Below, one piece after another: positions 9,016 to 17,195 of a DNA stretch of 50,035 nt. Positions within the stretch are counted from its first letter, which is position 1. The number at the start of each line of letters is the position of its first letter. The position numbers and the translations under genes are program-made. The notes beneath the pieces were generated by a model that searched no databases, had not been told where the DNA came from, and worked only from the letters and a program-made list of their open reading frames with translations. This DNA is from Streptomyces globisporus (GTDB taxonomy: Bacteria > Actinomycetota > Actinomycetes > Streptomycetales > Streptomycetaceae): the NCBI RefSeq assembly GCF_003501885.1, contig NZ_QWFA01000052.1, positions 1-50,035 on the forward strand, read 5' to 3'.

Positions 9016-9458
9016 TTTGGTCCTGATCTGCGATTCGGGTGTCGGGGGGCCGGGCCGGGAAATCCCTAACAATCTCGGCCACCGGTGAGCAGGGAGGGCG
9101 CTCCCCTCGTATCACGAAAGAGCGTCAGCGCTCTCGCGTCTGCGAAACTGGGGCGTCATAGGGAAAGCTCACACATGCCATGGTGTCAGAGGCACGGACG
9201 GTCTTTGCGGACAGGTGTTTCACCGCACGTCCGCGGGGGAGGTCACTGACACGATGATCGGGTTGCGCGGCGGGGGCTGTGTCTCCTAAGAAGTAGTCGG
9301 GTGGATGAGATATGCATCGCGGTGGCGGAGTGGGCGAAGGGACCGACGACCTGGGGCCCGAGCCTGCCCGACGAGGGCGGCACCGGCGCAGGGCCGAGCG
9401 CGCACAGAGCAGGGGCGCGGAGAGCACGCCGCCCCCCGGGACCAGGAGCGGGGGCGGG
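9016..9458. other. Intergenic region upstream of hemL with a hemL fragment
   Basis: No complete gene is supported. At 9125-9178 the minus strand encodes SFPYDAPVSQ followed by TRER and a stop, resembling the first residues of HemL (YSYEAPVSQ). The remainder is the probable hemL promoter and the leader of the gene starting at 9459. An in-frame ATG at 9312 would extend that gene through an Arg/Gly-rich stretch, judged to be leader. Confidence 0.5.
9140..9154. repeat. Copy 2 of the hemL 5' repeat (truncated hemL duplicate)
   Basis: This copy matches 8983-8997 exactly over 15 bp, and similarity continues for a few bases. The encoded peptide PYDAPVSQ lines up with the HemL start PYEAPVSQ seen in relatives, so this looks like a duplicated 5' scrap of hemL. 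Confidence 0.7.
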
Positions 9459-9896
9459 ATGGGGGTGACGTACAAGTATTTCGGCGCGCCGGACGGGGCC
9501 ACCGCCGCACGGGTGCCCATCTCGATGCGCCCGGAGGAGCTCGGCGGTGACGAGCTGGGCATGGGCGGCATGTTCACCAAGATCAAGCCGGAGACCGTGG
9601 CCGCCATGGTCCTCACCGGCATCCAGGGCATACCCCTGCACAAGGTCCCCCCGCTGGAACTGGTCGTCCTCCACCCCGACTACGCCGTGGTCAAACTCCC
9701 GATGACCGTCGTCGACCCGCTGCGCGGCGTTGGCGAGGAGTCGGTCGGCGCGGCGGCCTTCATCTGGTCCACGGTCCCCGATCGCGGCGGCCCGCGCGAC
9801 GCGTTCAACGTCTACCAGCTGCTCCACGAGTGGCAGGACTTCTCCCACCGCCTGCACGACGCGGGGCATCAGGCGTACTGCCTGGTCTGGCCCTGA
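9459..9896 (+). CDS. Conserved hypothetical protein
   Basis: I do not recognise a named domain in this 145-residue acidic cytoplasmic protein. It has a conserved-looking core (KPETVAAMVLTGIQGIPLH and the end HEWQDFSHRLHDAGHQAYC) with aromatic and His residues, no signal peptide and no membrane segment. ATG 9459 is chosen because AGGAG precedes it by about 10 nt and the upstream in-frame extension from 9312 is low-complexity Gly/Arg. It is divergent from hemL. Orthologues next to hemL in other streptomycetes seem likely from memory but were not checked. Confidence 0.7.
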   Translation: MGVTYKYFGAPDGATAARVPISMRPEELGGDELGMGGMFTKIKPETVAAMVLTGIQGIPLHKVPPLELVVLHPDYAVVKLPMTVVDPLRGVGEESVGAAAFIWSTVPDRGGPRDAFNVYQLLHEWQDFSHRLHDAGHQAYCLVWP

Positions 9897-10066
9897 TCCA
9901 CAAGCCCGGCCGCACAGCCGGTCGAAGCGTTCAAACAGACGCACCCACGCGCACGCATCCGGTCAAATTCCAGCCAGACCTTACGGATATTTGGCCGACG
10001 GCAGGTCTTCAGCCGACCCGCCCGGCACGCCGATGGACAGGGCACCGACCATCGAGGAGGTCCGCC

Positions 10067-10393
10067 GTGGGCGACGTTCTGCTGGCCCTGTCCATCCCCG
10101 TGCTCGTTTTCGGCGGCGGCATCTACGCCGCCTGCGACTGCTGGTGGCGCCGCAGGCATCCGGCGCCACCGTCCCCGTACACCCACCGGGCGGCCCGGCT
10201 GGCGGAGCAGGAGATGCTGCTGCTTGCCGAGGAGATCATCGACGACGCGTACGCCGCGCTCGGCCCCCTCTACGACGCCCCGGGCCCCGCCGGCCCGCCG
10301 ACCGTGCTCAACCCACGGCCGCCCCGGGCACCCCGGTCGGCCGCCACCCCGGATCACGCCCCGTCACGGCCAGCAGCCGCTCGAAAGCCGTAG
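10067..10393 (+). CDS. Small membrane-anchored hypothetical protein
   Basis: The 108-residue product has one N-terminal hydrophobic helix (LLALSIPVLVFGGGIYAAC, about residues 5-23), a Trp/Arg-rich stop-transfer segment (CWWRRRH), and an acidic helix LAEQEMLLLAEEIIDDAY before a Pro-rich tail. GTG 10067 is supported by a perfect GAGGAGG ribosome site 6 nt upstream. The last 86 bp overlap the 3' end of the convergent gene on the other strand, so either tail may be longer than needed. The function is unknown. Confidence 0.65.
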   Translation: MGDVLLALSIPVLVFGGGIYAACDCWWRRRHPAPPSPYTHRAARLAEQEMLLLAEEIIDDAYAALGPLYDAPGPAGPPTVLNPRPPRAPRSAATPDHAPSRPAAARKP

Positions 10394-10904
10394 CGCCCTC
10401 CGGAACCGGGAACGGCTCGCCGAACACCTTCATCTCCCGGGCCTGCGGAGCCATCGCCGCCAGCCCCGGGCCCACCTCGTCGAGCACGCTCGGCTCCGGC
10501 GCAAAGTCCCCGCCGGTCGCCCGCGCCAGGTCCCAGGCGTGCACGGTCAGATCGCCGAGCACCATGAGCCCCACCGTCCGGGCCGGCAGCCCCATCCGCC
10601 CCGTCGTGCCCTCCTCGACGCCCGGCACGCTCCACGCCTCCACGAGCCGGGCCGTCTCGTCGCCGAACCTGCCCCGCCAGTCGCCGTCCGCCACGAAGTC
10701 CGGCTCCTGGGTGAAATCCACGTCCTCGCGGGCCGCGAGTGCCTGGAAGTTCACGACCACCAGGAACAGGTGGTTCAGCAGCGCCCGCACGTCGTACTCG
10801 GCGCAGGGCGTGGAGCCGCCCAGTTGCCCGTCGCCGATCCCCCGCACCACGGGCAGGGCCCGGTCCGCGGCGGTTTCCAGCAGTTCACCGATCGTCTGAG
10901 TCAT
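10308..10904 (-). CDS. TIGR03086-family (mycothiol-dependent maleylpyruvate isomerase-like) protein
   Basis: This 198-residue protein fits the DinB-like four-helix family of mycothiol-dependent metalloenzymes. It has the conserved opening segment STPCAEYDVRALLNHL with the first metal-binding His, and a second metal motif in the segment LGDLTVHAWDLARATG. Such proteins usually bind a divalent metal and may detoxify electrophiles using mycothiol; the substrate is unknown. ATG 10904 follows GGGAG closely. It is divergent from the AraC-type regulator, with 80 nt between the starts, which suggests local regulation. Confidence 0.82.
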   Translation of the reverse strand: MTQTIGELLETAADRALPVVRGIGDGQLGGSTPCAEYDVRALLNHLFLVVVNFQALAAREDVDFTQEPDFVADGDWRGRFGDETARLVEAWSVPGVEEGTTGRMGLPARTVGLMVLGDLTVHAWDLARATGGDFAPEPSVLDEVGPGLAAMAPQAREMKVFGEPFPVPEGATAFERLLAVTGRDPGWRPTGVPGAAVG

Positions 10905-10984
10905 GCTCCCACCCTGCGCCGGTCGGCCGCCCGCGTCTTGAAGAAACACGACAGACGTCCAAAGCCCCCACTAAATTCGTGGTC

Positions 10985-11806
10985 ATGGCCGCCGGACCCC
11001 GCCGCGACTCCCGGGGCATCGTCGACGCCCCGGACCTCTTCGCGCGCGTCCGCTTCCGCCGCCGCGAGCCCGCCGCCGCGCTGCGCCCGTACCTGGAGCA
11101 CTACTGGCTGATCGACTGGGACCTCGCCGAGCCGTACGCCGCGCATGTCGTCCCGCACCCGTCGGTGAACCTGGTCTGGCAGCGGTACGAGGCCGGGGAC
11201 AGCCCCCGGGAGCGGTCCGGGTACGTCGAGTTGGCGGGCGTCGACCCCGGGCTCTTCACCCGGAAGCTGGCCGGGCGCGGCCGGGTCTGCGGGGTGCAGT
11301 TCCGGCCCGGCGGCTTCCGCCCGTTCGCCCTCGGGCGCCCGGTCTCCGCCTGGACCGGGCTGCGGGCCGACGCCGCCGAGGTGCTGCGGCTGCCACCGCC
11401 CGTCGACGCGGTCCTCGGCCCGGACGACGAGGACGCCCGGGTCGCGGCGCTGGACGCCTTCCTGCTCGCCCTGGAGCCGCGCCCCGATCCCCGGGCGGCT
11501 CTCGCGATGGCCGCCGTCGACCGGGTACGTACGGACCGCACGGTACGCCGGGTCGACGGGCTCGCCCGGCACACCGGGCTCTCCGCCCGCTCCCTGCAAC
11601 GGCTGTTCTCGGCATACGTCGGCGTCGGCCCCAAGTGGGTCATCCTCCGCTACCGTATCCACGAGGCCCTGGAGGCCGCCGAAGCCGGCCCGGCGCTCGA
11701 CTGGGTGCGGCTCGCCGCGGACCTCGGCTATAGCGACCAGGCCCATCTGGTAAGGGACTTCACGGCGACGGTGGGCGTGCCCCCTACGGCCTTCGCACGG
11801 CACTGA
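10985..11806 (+). CDS. AraC-family transcriptional regulator
   Basis: The 273-residue protein has an N-terminal DUF6597-like sensor region (AALRPYLEHYWLIDWDL and HPSVNLVWQ motifs) and a C-terminal AraC helix-turn-helix pair, with the first helix segment GLSARSLQRLFSAYVGVGPKW and the second in LAADLGYSDQAHLVRDFTA. It probably senses a small ligand and regulates nearby genes; the divergent TIGR03086 gene is the obvious candidate. ATG 10985 is used; a GTG at 10979 is an alternative. It carries no membrane or signal segment. Confidence 0.88.
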   Translation: MAAGPRRDSRGIVDAPDLFARVRFRRREPAAALRPYLEHYWLIDWDLAEPYAAHVVPHPSVNLVWQRYEAGDSPRERSGYVELAGVDPGLFTRKLAGRGRVCGVQFRPGGFRPFALGRPVSAWTGLRADAAEVLRLPPPVDAVLGPDDEDARVAALDAFLLALEPRPDPRAALAMAAVDRVRTDRTVRRVDGLARHTGLSARSLQRLFSAYVGVGPKWVILRYRIHEALEAAEAGPALDWVRLAADLGYSDQAHLVRDFTATVGVPPTAFARH

Positions 11807-11881
11807 ACCGGCCAGGACGCACACCCGCGCGCCCCGCCAAATCCCTGGCAGGCCGTCCCCCGCCGGTGGCATCCTGACCGG

Positions 11882-12613
11882 GTGAACGGACCCGAGATCA
11901 CCCTCGAAGTAGCCCCTGAGCTGCGGCTCTTCGTCCCGCATGACCGCCGCGGCGGGCCCACGCCCCTCGTCACCGACGGCTCATCCACCCTCGGCCATGT
12001 CATCGAGTCCCTCGGCGTCCCGCTCACCGAGGCCGGGGCGCTGCTGGTGAACGGCGCCCCGGTGGCCCGCTCGCACGTACCCGGCCCCGGCGAACACGTC
12101 GACGTACGCGCCGTGGAACGCCCCCAGCGAGTCCCCGGCGCACCCCTGCGCTTCCTCCTCGACGTCCATCTCGGCACGCTGGCCCGACGGCTGCGGCTTC
12201 TGGGCGTCGATGCCGCGTACGAGAGCGAGGACATCGGCGACCCCGCCCTGGCCGCCCTCTCCGCGCGCGAGCGGCGCGTCCTGCTCTCCCGGGACCGCGG
12301 GCTGCTGCGCCGCCGTGAGATCTGGGCGGGGGCGTACGTCTACAGCGACCGCCCCAAGGAGCAGCTGCGCGACGTCCTCGGCCGCTTCGCCCCGGCCCTG
12401 GACCCGTGGTCCCGCTGCACCGCGTGCAACGGGACCCTGGCCGGGGCCGCCAAGGACTCCGTGAGCGGACTGCTGGAGCACGGCACGCAGGAGGCGTACG
12501 ACGTGTTCGCCCAGTGCACGGAGTGCTCCCGGGTGTACTGGCGCGGCGCCCACCACGGACACCTGGAGACGATCGTGTCCGAGGCGGTCCGGGAGTTCGG
12601 GGGCGCGGCGTAG
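11882..12613 (+). CDS. Mut7-C domain protein with N-terminal ubiquitin-like domain
   Basis: The 243-residue protein has three parts. Residues 1-80 match the Mut7-C ubiquitin-like domain (ELRLFVP then LVNGAPVARSHVPGPGEHV). Residues 85-165 match the Mut7-C PIN-fold RNase domain, with FLLDVHLGTLARRLRLLG, YESEDIGD and LLSRDRGLL carrying the acidic residues. A C-terminal zinc ribbon has CTAC and CTEC pairs. Proteins of this type are predicted RNases, with no defined substrate known to me. GTG 11882 is the start. It has no obvious operon partner. Confidence 0.85.
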   Translation: MNGPEITLEVAPELRLFVPHDRRGGPTPLVTDGSSTLGHVIESLGVPLTEAGALLVNGAPVARSHVPGPGEHVDVRAVERPQRVPGAPLRFLLDVHLGTLARRLRLLGVDAAYESEDIGDPALAALSARERRVLLSRDRGLLRRREIWAGAYVYSDRPKEQLRDVLGRFAPALDPWSRCTACNGTLAGAAKDSVSGLLEHGTQEAYDVFAQCTECSRVYWRGAHHGHLETIVSEAVREFGGAA

Positions 12614-12630
12614 GCGGAGGCGGCGGGCGC

Positions 12631-13338
12631 TCAGCCGAGGATGTGACGCAGATAGGCCTGCGGGTCGGCGAGATAGCGCCGCCAGTGGTCGACGAGCTCC
12701 AGGTCCGCCCAGCGCACCCGCTCCATTCCGCCGTCCCCCAGCTGCACGATGTCGGCGCCCGGCAGCGCGGTGAGCAGCGGTGAGTGGGTGGCGCACACCA
12801 CCTGGCCGCCCGTCTTGGCCAACTGGTCCAGGTGGCCCAGCAGTTCGAGGCAGGAGGCGAAGGAGAGCGCGGCCTCGGGCTCGTCCAGCACATAGAGCCC
12901 CGGCACCGTGAACTTCTCCCGGAACGCGGCGAGGAACCCCTCCCCGTGGCTGCGGGAGTCCGGGTCCAGGCTCTCCCGCTCCAGCGCGTCGAGAGCCGTC
13001 TCCGCGCGCAGGAAGAACCCCTTGCGCGCGGCCCGGCTGCCGACCATCCGCCGCCCCCGGGGCGCGGCGTCGAAGCGGACGCGCTCCCCGAGCACGGACT
13101 TGCCCCGCGAGGTGGCGTACTTCCAGTCGGCGGAACCGCCGTACGAGTCCAGCCCGAACCCCTCGGCCATGGCCTCGACCAGCGTCGACTTCCCCGAGCC
13201 GTTCTCGCCGACGAGAAAGGTCACCGGGGCCCGGAACCGCAGCCCCTCGGCGAGGAACTGCCGCACACCGGGCACGGTCCACGGCCAGGCGTCCGGGTCG
13301 GGGTCGTACACATGGGCATAGGCGCGTTCGACGATCAC
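12631..13338 (-). CDS. AAA family ATPase (OLD/RecF-like ABC fold)
   Basis: This 235-residue single-domain ATPase has Walker A GENGSGKSTLVEAMA (about residues 39-53), the ABC-type Walker B and D-loop region GLYVLDEPEAALSF, and the switch histidine in VVCATHSPLL. It lacks a coiled coil or nuclease domain, so it is one of the small AAA_21-type ATPases with unknown function that are common in streptomycetes. GTG 13338 is chosen because translation then starts at IVERAYAHVYDP; upstream frame extension is Arg-rich shadow. It is divergent from the SDR gene. Confidence 0.85.
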   Translation of the reverse strand: MIVERAYAHVYDPDPDAWPWTVPGVRQFLAEGLRFRAPVTFLVGENGSGKSTLVEAMAEGFGLDSYGGSADWKYATSRGKSVLGERVRFDAAPRGRRMVGSRAARKGFFLRAETALDALERESLDPDSRSHGEGFLAAFREKFTVPGLYVLDEPEAALSFASCLELLGHLDQLAKTGGQVVCATHSPLLTALPGADIVQLGDGGMERVRWADLELVDHWRRYLADPQAYLRHILG

Positions 13339-13429
13339 CCGCCCATGATGACGGGGCCGGCGGCCCTCCCGAAGGCGCCTGCCTATCCTTGCCCCGTACA
13401 CGATCAACAGCCGCCCGAGGAGATCCGCC

Positions 13430-14188
13430 ATGGCCGCCACCCCCATCGCCGTCGTCACCGGCGCGAGCAGCGGCATCGGCGCCGCGACCGCCCGTACGCT
13501 GGCCGCCGAAGGCTTCCGCGTCGTCCTCACCGCGCGCCGCAAGGACCGCATCGAGGCGCTGGCCGCCGAGCTCACCGAGGCCGGTCACCAGGCGACGGCG
13601 TACGCGTTGGACGTCACCGACCGGGCGGCGGTCGACGAGTTCGCCACCGCGTTCCGCTCCCTCGCCGTCCTCGTCAACAACGCGGGCGGGGCGCTCGGGG
13701 CCGACCCGGTGGCGACCGGGGACCCCGCCGACTGGCGTCAGATGTACGAGACGAACGTGATCGGCACGCTCAACGTCACCCAGGCCCTGCTGCCCGCCCT
13801 CACCGCGAGCGGCGACGGCACGATCGTGATCCTCTCCTCGACCGCGGCGCTCTCCTCGTACGAGGGCGGCGGCGGTTATGTGGCGGCCAAGCACGGCGAA
13901 CACGTCCTGGCCGAGACCCTGCGCCTGGAGATCGTCGGCACCCCGGTCCGCGTGATCGAGGTGGCCCCCGGCATGGTCAGGACCGAGGAGTTCGCCACCA
14001 CGCGCTTCCGGGGCGACACCGAGAAGGCCGCCAAGGTCTACGCGGGCGTCGACGCCCCGCTGACCGCCGAGGACGTGGCCGACACCATCGGCTGGGCCGT
14101 CACCCGGCCCAGCCACGTCAACATCGACCTCCTGGTGGTCCGCCCGCGCGCCCAGGCGTCCAACACGAAGGTCCACCGAACGCTGTGA
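13430..14188 (+). CDS. SDR family NAD(P)-dependent oxidoreductase
   Basis: This classical short-chain dehydrogenase has 252 residues. The nucleotide-binding motif is TGASSGIGAATA (residues 10-21), followed by NNAGG, the catalytic Ser in ILSSTAALS, and Tyr/Lys in YVAAKHG. The arginine-rich AARRKDR after the second strand suggests NADP preference. It is closest in style to the YdfG/serine 3-dehydrogenase group, but the substrate cannot be told. A GAGGAG ribosome site precedes ATG 13430. The 3' end abuts the relic of a minus-strand gene. Confidence 0.92.
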   Translation: MAATPIAVVTGASSGIGAATARTLAAEGFRVVLTARRKDRIEALAAELTEAGHQATAYALDVTDRAAVDEFATAFRSLAVLVNNAGGALGADPVATGDPADWRQMYETNVIGTLNVTQALLPALTASGDGTIVILSSTAALSSYEGGGGYVAAKHGEHVLAETLRLEIVGTPVRVIEVAPGMVRTEEFATTRFRGDTEKAAKVYAGVDAPLTAEDVADTIGWAVTRPSHVNIDLLVVRPRAQASNTKVHRTL

Positions 14189-14194
14189 GGTTGT

Positions 14195-14289
14195 GAGCAG
14201 AGGGAATCGGCGACCGCGACGGCCGCGGTCGCGGCGAGGGCGACGGCCGCTCCGGTGGCGGACAGGAACACACGACGCTTGGCGCTCAC
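14195..14289 (-). pseudogene. Signal-peptide remnant of a secreted (Tat-type) enzyme gene
   Basis: From GTG 14289 the minus strand encodes a convincing signal peptide, with KRRVFLSATGAAVALAA followed by an Ala/Val-rich stretch, like a twin-arginine leader. GGAGTGA precedes the GTG, and the start lies 7 nt after the ABC ATPase stop, as expected for the last operon gene. After about 28 codons the frame runs antisense into the SDR gene and the mature protein is absent. In related ABC operons this place often holds an alkaline-phosphatase-family gene, so deletion of a secreted phosphoesterase is inferred. Confidence 0.6.
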
Positions 14290-14296
14290 CGGTTGC

Positions 14297-15382
14297 TCAC
14301 TCCTTCACTTCCACCTCGAGGGACGGGGCACCGGCTCGCTCGGCGACGAGCACGGGGTTCTCGTGCGGGGTGATCGTGCAGCGGGCTCCCGGGGCCAGGG
14401 CGGCCGCCTCCCAGCTGGGCAGGTCGGCCTTGCACGCGGCTCCGGAATCGGTGGTCAGGTGCAGCCGGGTGGTCGCGCCGAGGAAGGTCGCCACCCGTAC
14501 GGTCGCGGGGGCGCCCGCACCGTCGTCGGCGGCGCCCACCGCCAGCCCTTCGGGGCGCAGCAGGACGTCGACCTCGGTGCCGGGAGCAGGGGTGTCGCCG
14601 TGGATGGGCAGCCTGCGCCCGAACAGCTCGACGACCCCGCCGTCCCGGACCGTGCCCGGCAGCCGGTTCATGGTGCCGACGAACTCGGCGACGAACGGCG
14701 TGGCCGGACGGTCGTACAACTCGCCTGGCGCGGCGCACTGTTCGAGCCGCCCGTCCTTCATCACCGCGACGCGGTCCGCCATGGACAGCGCCTCCTCCTG
14801 GTCGTGGGTGACGAAGACCGTGGTGATGCCCAACTCCAGCTGGATGCGGCGGATCTCCTCGCGGAGCGTGAGCCGCACCTTGGCGTCGAGCGCCGACAGC
14901 GGCTCGTCCAGCAGCAGCACCTTGGGCGAGATCGCCAGGGCCCGGGCGAGAGCGACGCGCTGCTGCTGGCCGCCGGAGAGCTGGTGCGGGTAGTCGCCCT
15001 CGCGGCCGGGCAGCCCGACCAGCTCCAGCAACTCCCCGGCCCGTGCCGCGCGTTCGGCCGCGCCCCGGCCCCGCACCCGCAGGCCGTACGCGATGTTCTC
15101 GGCGGCCGTCATGTTCGGGAACAGGCTGTACGACTGGAACACCATGCCGATGTCACGGCGGTTGGCCGGGACGGCCGTGACGTTTTCGCCGTCCATCAGC
15201 AGTTCACCGCCGTCGGCGGTCTCGAAGCCCGCGACGATGCGCAGCGCGGTCGTCTTGCCGCAGCCGGACGGGCCGAGCAGGGCGACCAGTTCGCCGGGGG
15301 CGATGTCCAGGTCGAGCCCGTCGAGCGCGACCGTGGAGCCGAACTCCCGGCGCAGATTCTTGAGATGCACGGAGACGGTCAT
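14297..15382 (-). CDS. ABC transporter ATPase, 2-aminoethylphosphonate/iron type
   Basis: The 361-residue ATPase has Walker A GPSGCGKTT (residues 37-45), Q-loop VFQSYSLFP, signature LSGGQQQRVALARA, Walker B VLLLDEPLSALD and switch H in FVTHDQEEA. A C-terminal TOBE-type domain follows (VDVLLRPEGLAVG). The family energises import of 2-aminoethylphosphonate, iron(III), spermidine or similar solutes. Its ATG overlaps the upstream permease stop by 4 nt. The operon order of binding protein, two permeases and ATPase fits a phosphonate-type importer, but the substrate is an inference. Confidence 0.9.
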   Translation of the reverse strand: MTVSVHLKNLRREFGSTVALDGLDLDIAPGELVALLGPSGCGKTTALRIVAGFETADGGELLMDGENVTAVPANRRDIGMVFQSYSLFPNMTAAENIAYGLRVRGRGAAERAARAGELLELVGLPGREGDYPHQLSGGQQQRVALARALAISPKVLLLDEPLSALDAKVRLTLREEIRRIQLELGITTVFVTHDQEEALSMADRVAVMKDGRLEQCAAPGELYDRPATPFVAEFVGTMNRLPGTVRDGGVVELFGRRLPIHGDTPAPGTEVDVLLRPEGLAVGAADDGAGAPATVRVATFLGATTRLHLTTDSGAACKADLPSWEAAALAPGARCTITPHENPVLVAERAGAPSLEVEVKE

Positions 15383-16227
15383 GACACGGTCTTCTTTCGG
15401 TTCTCGCTGCCGGAGTTCAGGGGCGTACGGCGACGGCCGCGGCCGCCCGCCAGGGTGGTGAGCAGGAGCAGCAGCCCCCAGGTGATCAGCAGGCTCAGCA
15501 TCGCGGCCGCCACCGAGAGCTGGGCCTCGGAGTCCTTGATCTCCACCATCCAGACGGAGAACGGGCGGTAGGAGAGCACGGAGGCGACGGTGTACTCGCC
15601 GAGCACCATGGCCAGGCTGAGGACTGCGCCGCCCACCACGGCGGTCCGCAGGTTCGGCACGATCACCTGCCACAGGGTCTGGAGCCGGGACGCACCGAGC
15701 GAGCGGGCGGCCTCGACGAGGGTGCGCAGGTCGACGGCGCGCAGCCCGGCGTCCAGCGAGCGGTACAGGAACGGCAGGGACATCACCGTGTAGACGAGGA
15801 CCAGCACCAGCGGGAAGCTCTCGTCCCGCAGCATCTGGAAAGTCATGTAGAAGGGCGTGTCGGCCAGGTCCTGTTCCCAGGACAGCACCGTCGTGACGCC
15901 CGCGACCAGCGCGATCGGGGGGACGACCAGCGGCATCATGCACAGGATCTCGACGGTCCGGCGCAGCCCCGGCAGATAGAGCGCGACCGCGACCAGGGTC
16001 GGCACCATCAGGAGCAGCCCGCAGACGATGGTGGCCAGGCCCAGGCGTACCGAGAGCATCAGGCTGGTGGTCAGCCCCTCGGTGCCGAGCCCCTGGGTGT
16101 ACGCGTCGAAGCTGACACCCTCGACCTCGTTGACGCTGAACCAGATCGAGGCGCCGATGGGGACCAGGAAGTACAGCGCGGCGAGCGGCAGGACGACGGC
16201 CCGCGAGGTCAACTTCATCCGAGCCAT
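15379..16227 (-). CDS. ABC transporter permease (second subunit)
   Basis: This 282-residue inner-membrane permease has about six helices, beginning with LTSRAVVLPLAALYFLVPIG, and the cytoplasmic EAA coupling loop (LVEAARSLGASRLQTLWQVI followed by VPNLRTAV). It belongs to the binding-protein-dependent transport family of the PotC/PhnV type. ATG 16227 is used, with AGGAG close upstream. It overlaps the ATPase start by 4 nt and the preceding permease stop by 13 nt, so translation is coupled on both sides. Confidence 0.9.
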   Translation of the reverse strand: MARMKLTSRAVVLPLAALYFLVPIGASIWFSVNEVEGVSFDAYTQGLGTEGLTTSLMLSVRLGLATIVCGLLLMVPTLVAVALYLPGLRRTVEILCMMPLVVPPIALVAGVTTVLSWEQDLADTPFYMTFQMLRDESFPLVLVLVYTVMSLPFLYRSLDAGLRAVDLRTLVEAARSLGASRLQTLWQVIVPNLRTAVVGGAVLSLAMVLGEYTVASVLSYRPFSVWMVEIKDSEAQLSVAAAMLSLLITWGLLLLLTTLAGGRGRRRTPLNSGSENRKKTVS

Positions 16228-17003
16228 CGGGCACTCCTGCGCTGCAGCGGTATCTGTACGGCCATCACGAGCAGCGCGATCACGACCATGTTGAGGCTCA
16301 TGGCGAGCGCCAGGTTCTCCTGACCCACCAGGACGTTGCCGTTGAGGGCGTTGGCGATCTGGATGGTGATCAGCGGCTGCGAGGAGCCGACCATCACGGC
16401 GGCGGTGGCGTGCGACGCGAACGCCGTGCCGAACATCAGCACCGCCCCGCCCAGCAGCGACGGTGTCAGCACCGGGATCCCGACGTGGCGCCAGTACTGC
16501 CCCCGGGTCGCCCCGCAGGACGCGGCGGCCTCCTGCCACTGGGAGCGCAGCCCGTCGAGCGCGGGCAGCACGGTCACCACCATCAGCGGGACCATGAAGT
16601 AGAGGTAGGCCAGCACCAGTCCGGTGAAGCTGTAGAGGCTGAAGCCGGTCCGGTCCAGATGGAACAGCTGGGTGACCGTGCCGGTCGTACCGAGCGTCGC
16701 GATGAACGCGAAGGCGAGCGGCGCACCGGAGAAGTTGGCGAGCACCCCGCTCGCGGAGACGACGATCCCGCGCAGCGCCGGCCGCGGCGAGGTGACGACC
16801 GCCTGGGCGATCAGGGTGCCGACGACGGTCGCCAACAGGGCGGTGAACAAGGAGAGTTCGACGCTGCCCGTGAGCCCGGTGGCGTACGCGCCGGACAGCG
16901 AGCCGCTGACGTTCTCCGTGGAGATGCGGCTCGCACCGCTCTCCGGGTCCTGGACGGTGAACGCCCCGTACACCATGGTCCCGGCGGGCAGCCCGAAGCA
17001 CAC
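16215..17003 (-). CDS. ABC transporter permease (first subunit), 5' end apparently frameshifted
   Basis: The frame encodes a PotB/PhnU-type permease with an EAA loop (QEAAASCGATRGQYWRHVGI). The only in-frame start is GTG 17003, which falls inside the first membrane helix. Reading further upstream without a start gives RRHRWPVVVPFFAFLAV, the natural beginning of that helix. Two ATG codons, at 17188 (2 nt after the binding-protein stop) and 17107, lie in another frame; one added base in the G-rich stretch 17076-17100 would join either to the permease. The gene is therefore either frameshifted or misread in this hairpin-rich region. Confidence 0.7.
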   Translation of the reverse strand: MCFGLPAGTMVYGAFTVQDPESGASRISTENVSGSLSGAYATGLTGSVELSLFTALLATVVGTLIAQAVVTSPRPALRGIVVSASGVLANFSGAPLAFAFIATLGTTGTVTQLFHLDRTGFSLYSFTGLVLAYLYFMVPLMVVTVLPALDGLRSQWQEAAASCGATRGQYWRHVGIPVLTPSLLGGAVLMFGTAFASHATAAVMVGSSQPLITIQIANALNGNVLVGQENLALAMSLNMVVIALLVMAVQIPLQRRSARWLG

Positions 17004-17098
17004 CGCGAGGAACGCGAAGAACGGGACGACGACGGGCCACCGGTGGCGCCGCGCGCCACGGCGGCGAGGTGCCCCGCCGCCCCGGACGTCCGGGGCGG

Positions 17099-17195
17099 GC
17101 TGACCATGCCCGACCAGACCGCACTCCCCGCGCCCGCCACGGGCACGGGGCCCGCGGCGGGGGCGGGGAGTGCGGTCTGGTCGGGCATGGTCAGC
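17099..17195. repeat. Giant inverted repeat (40-bp arms) between binding-protein and permease genes
   Basis: Arms 17099-17138 and 17156-17195 are complementary at 39 of 40 positions. The 17-nt centre adds a 5-bp inner stem (CGGGC/GCCCG), so RNA could form one hairpin of about 45 bp. Both strands encode MPDQTALPAPA, the first residues of the presumed permease, which suggests an inverted duplication. It may reduce expression of the downstream permeases relative to the binding protein. Confidence 0.9.

Noticed and set aside
9125..9643. 172-codon minus-strand frame upstream of hemL
   Set aside because: It overlaps the hypothetical gene on the plus strand, and only its last residues resemble HemL, which is explained by the short duplication.
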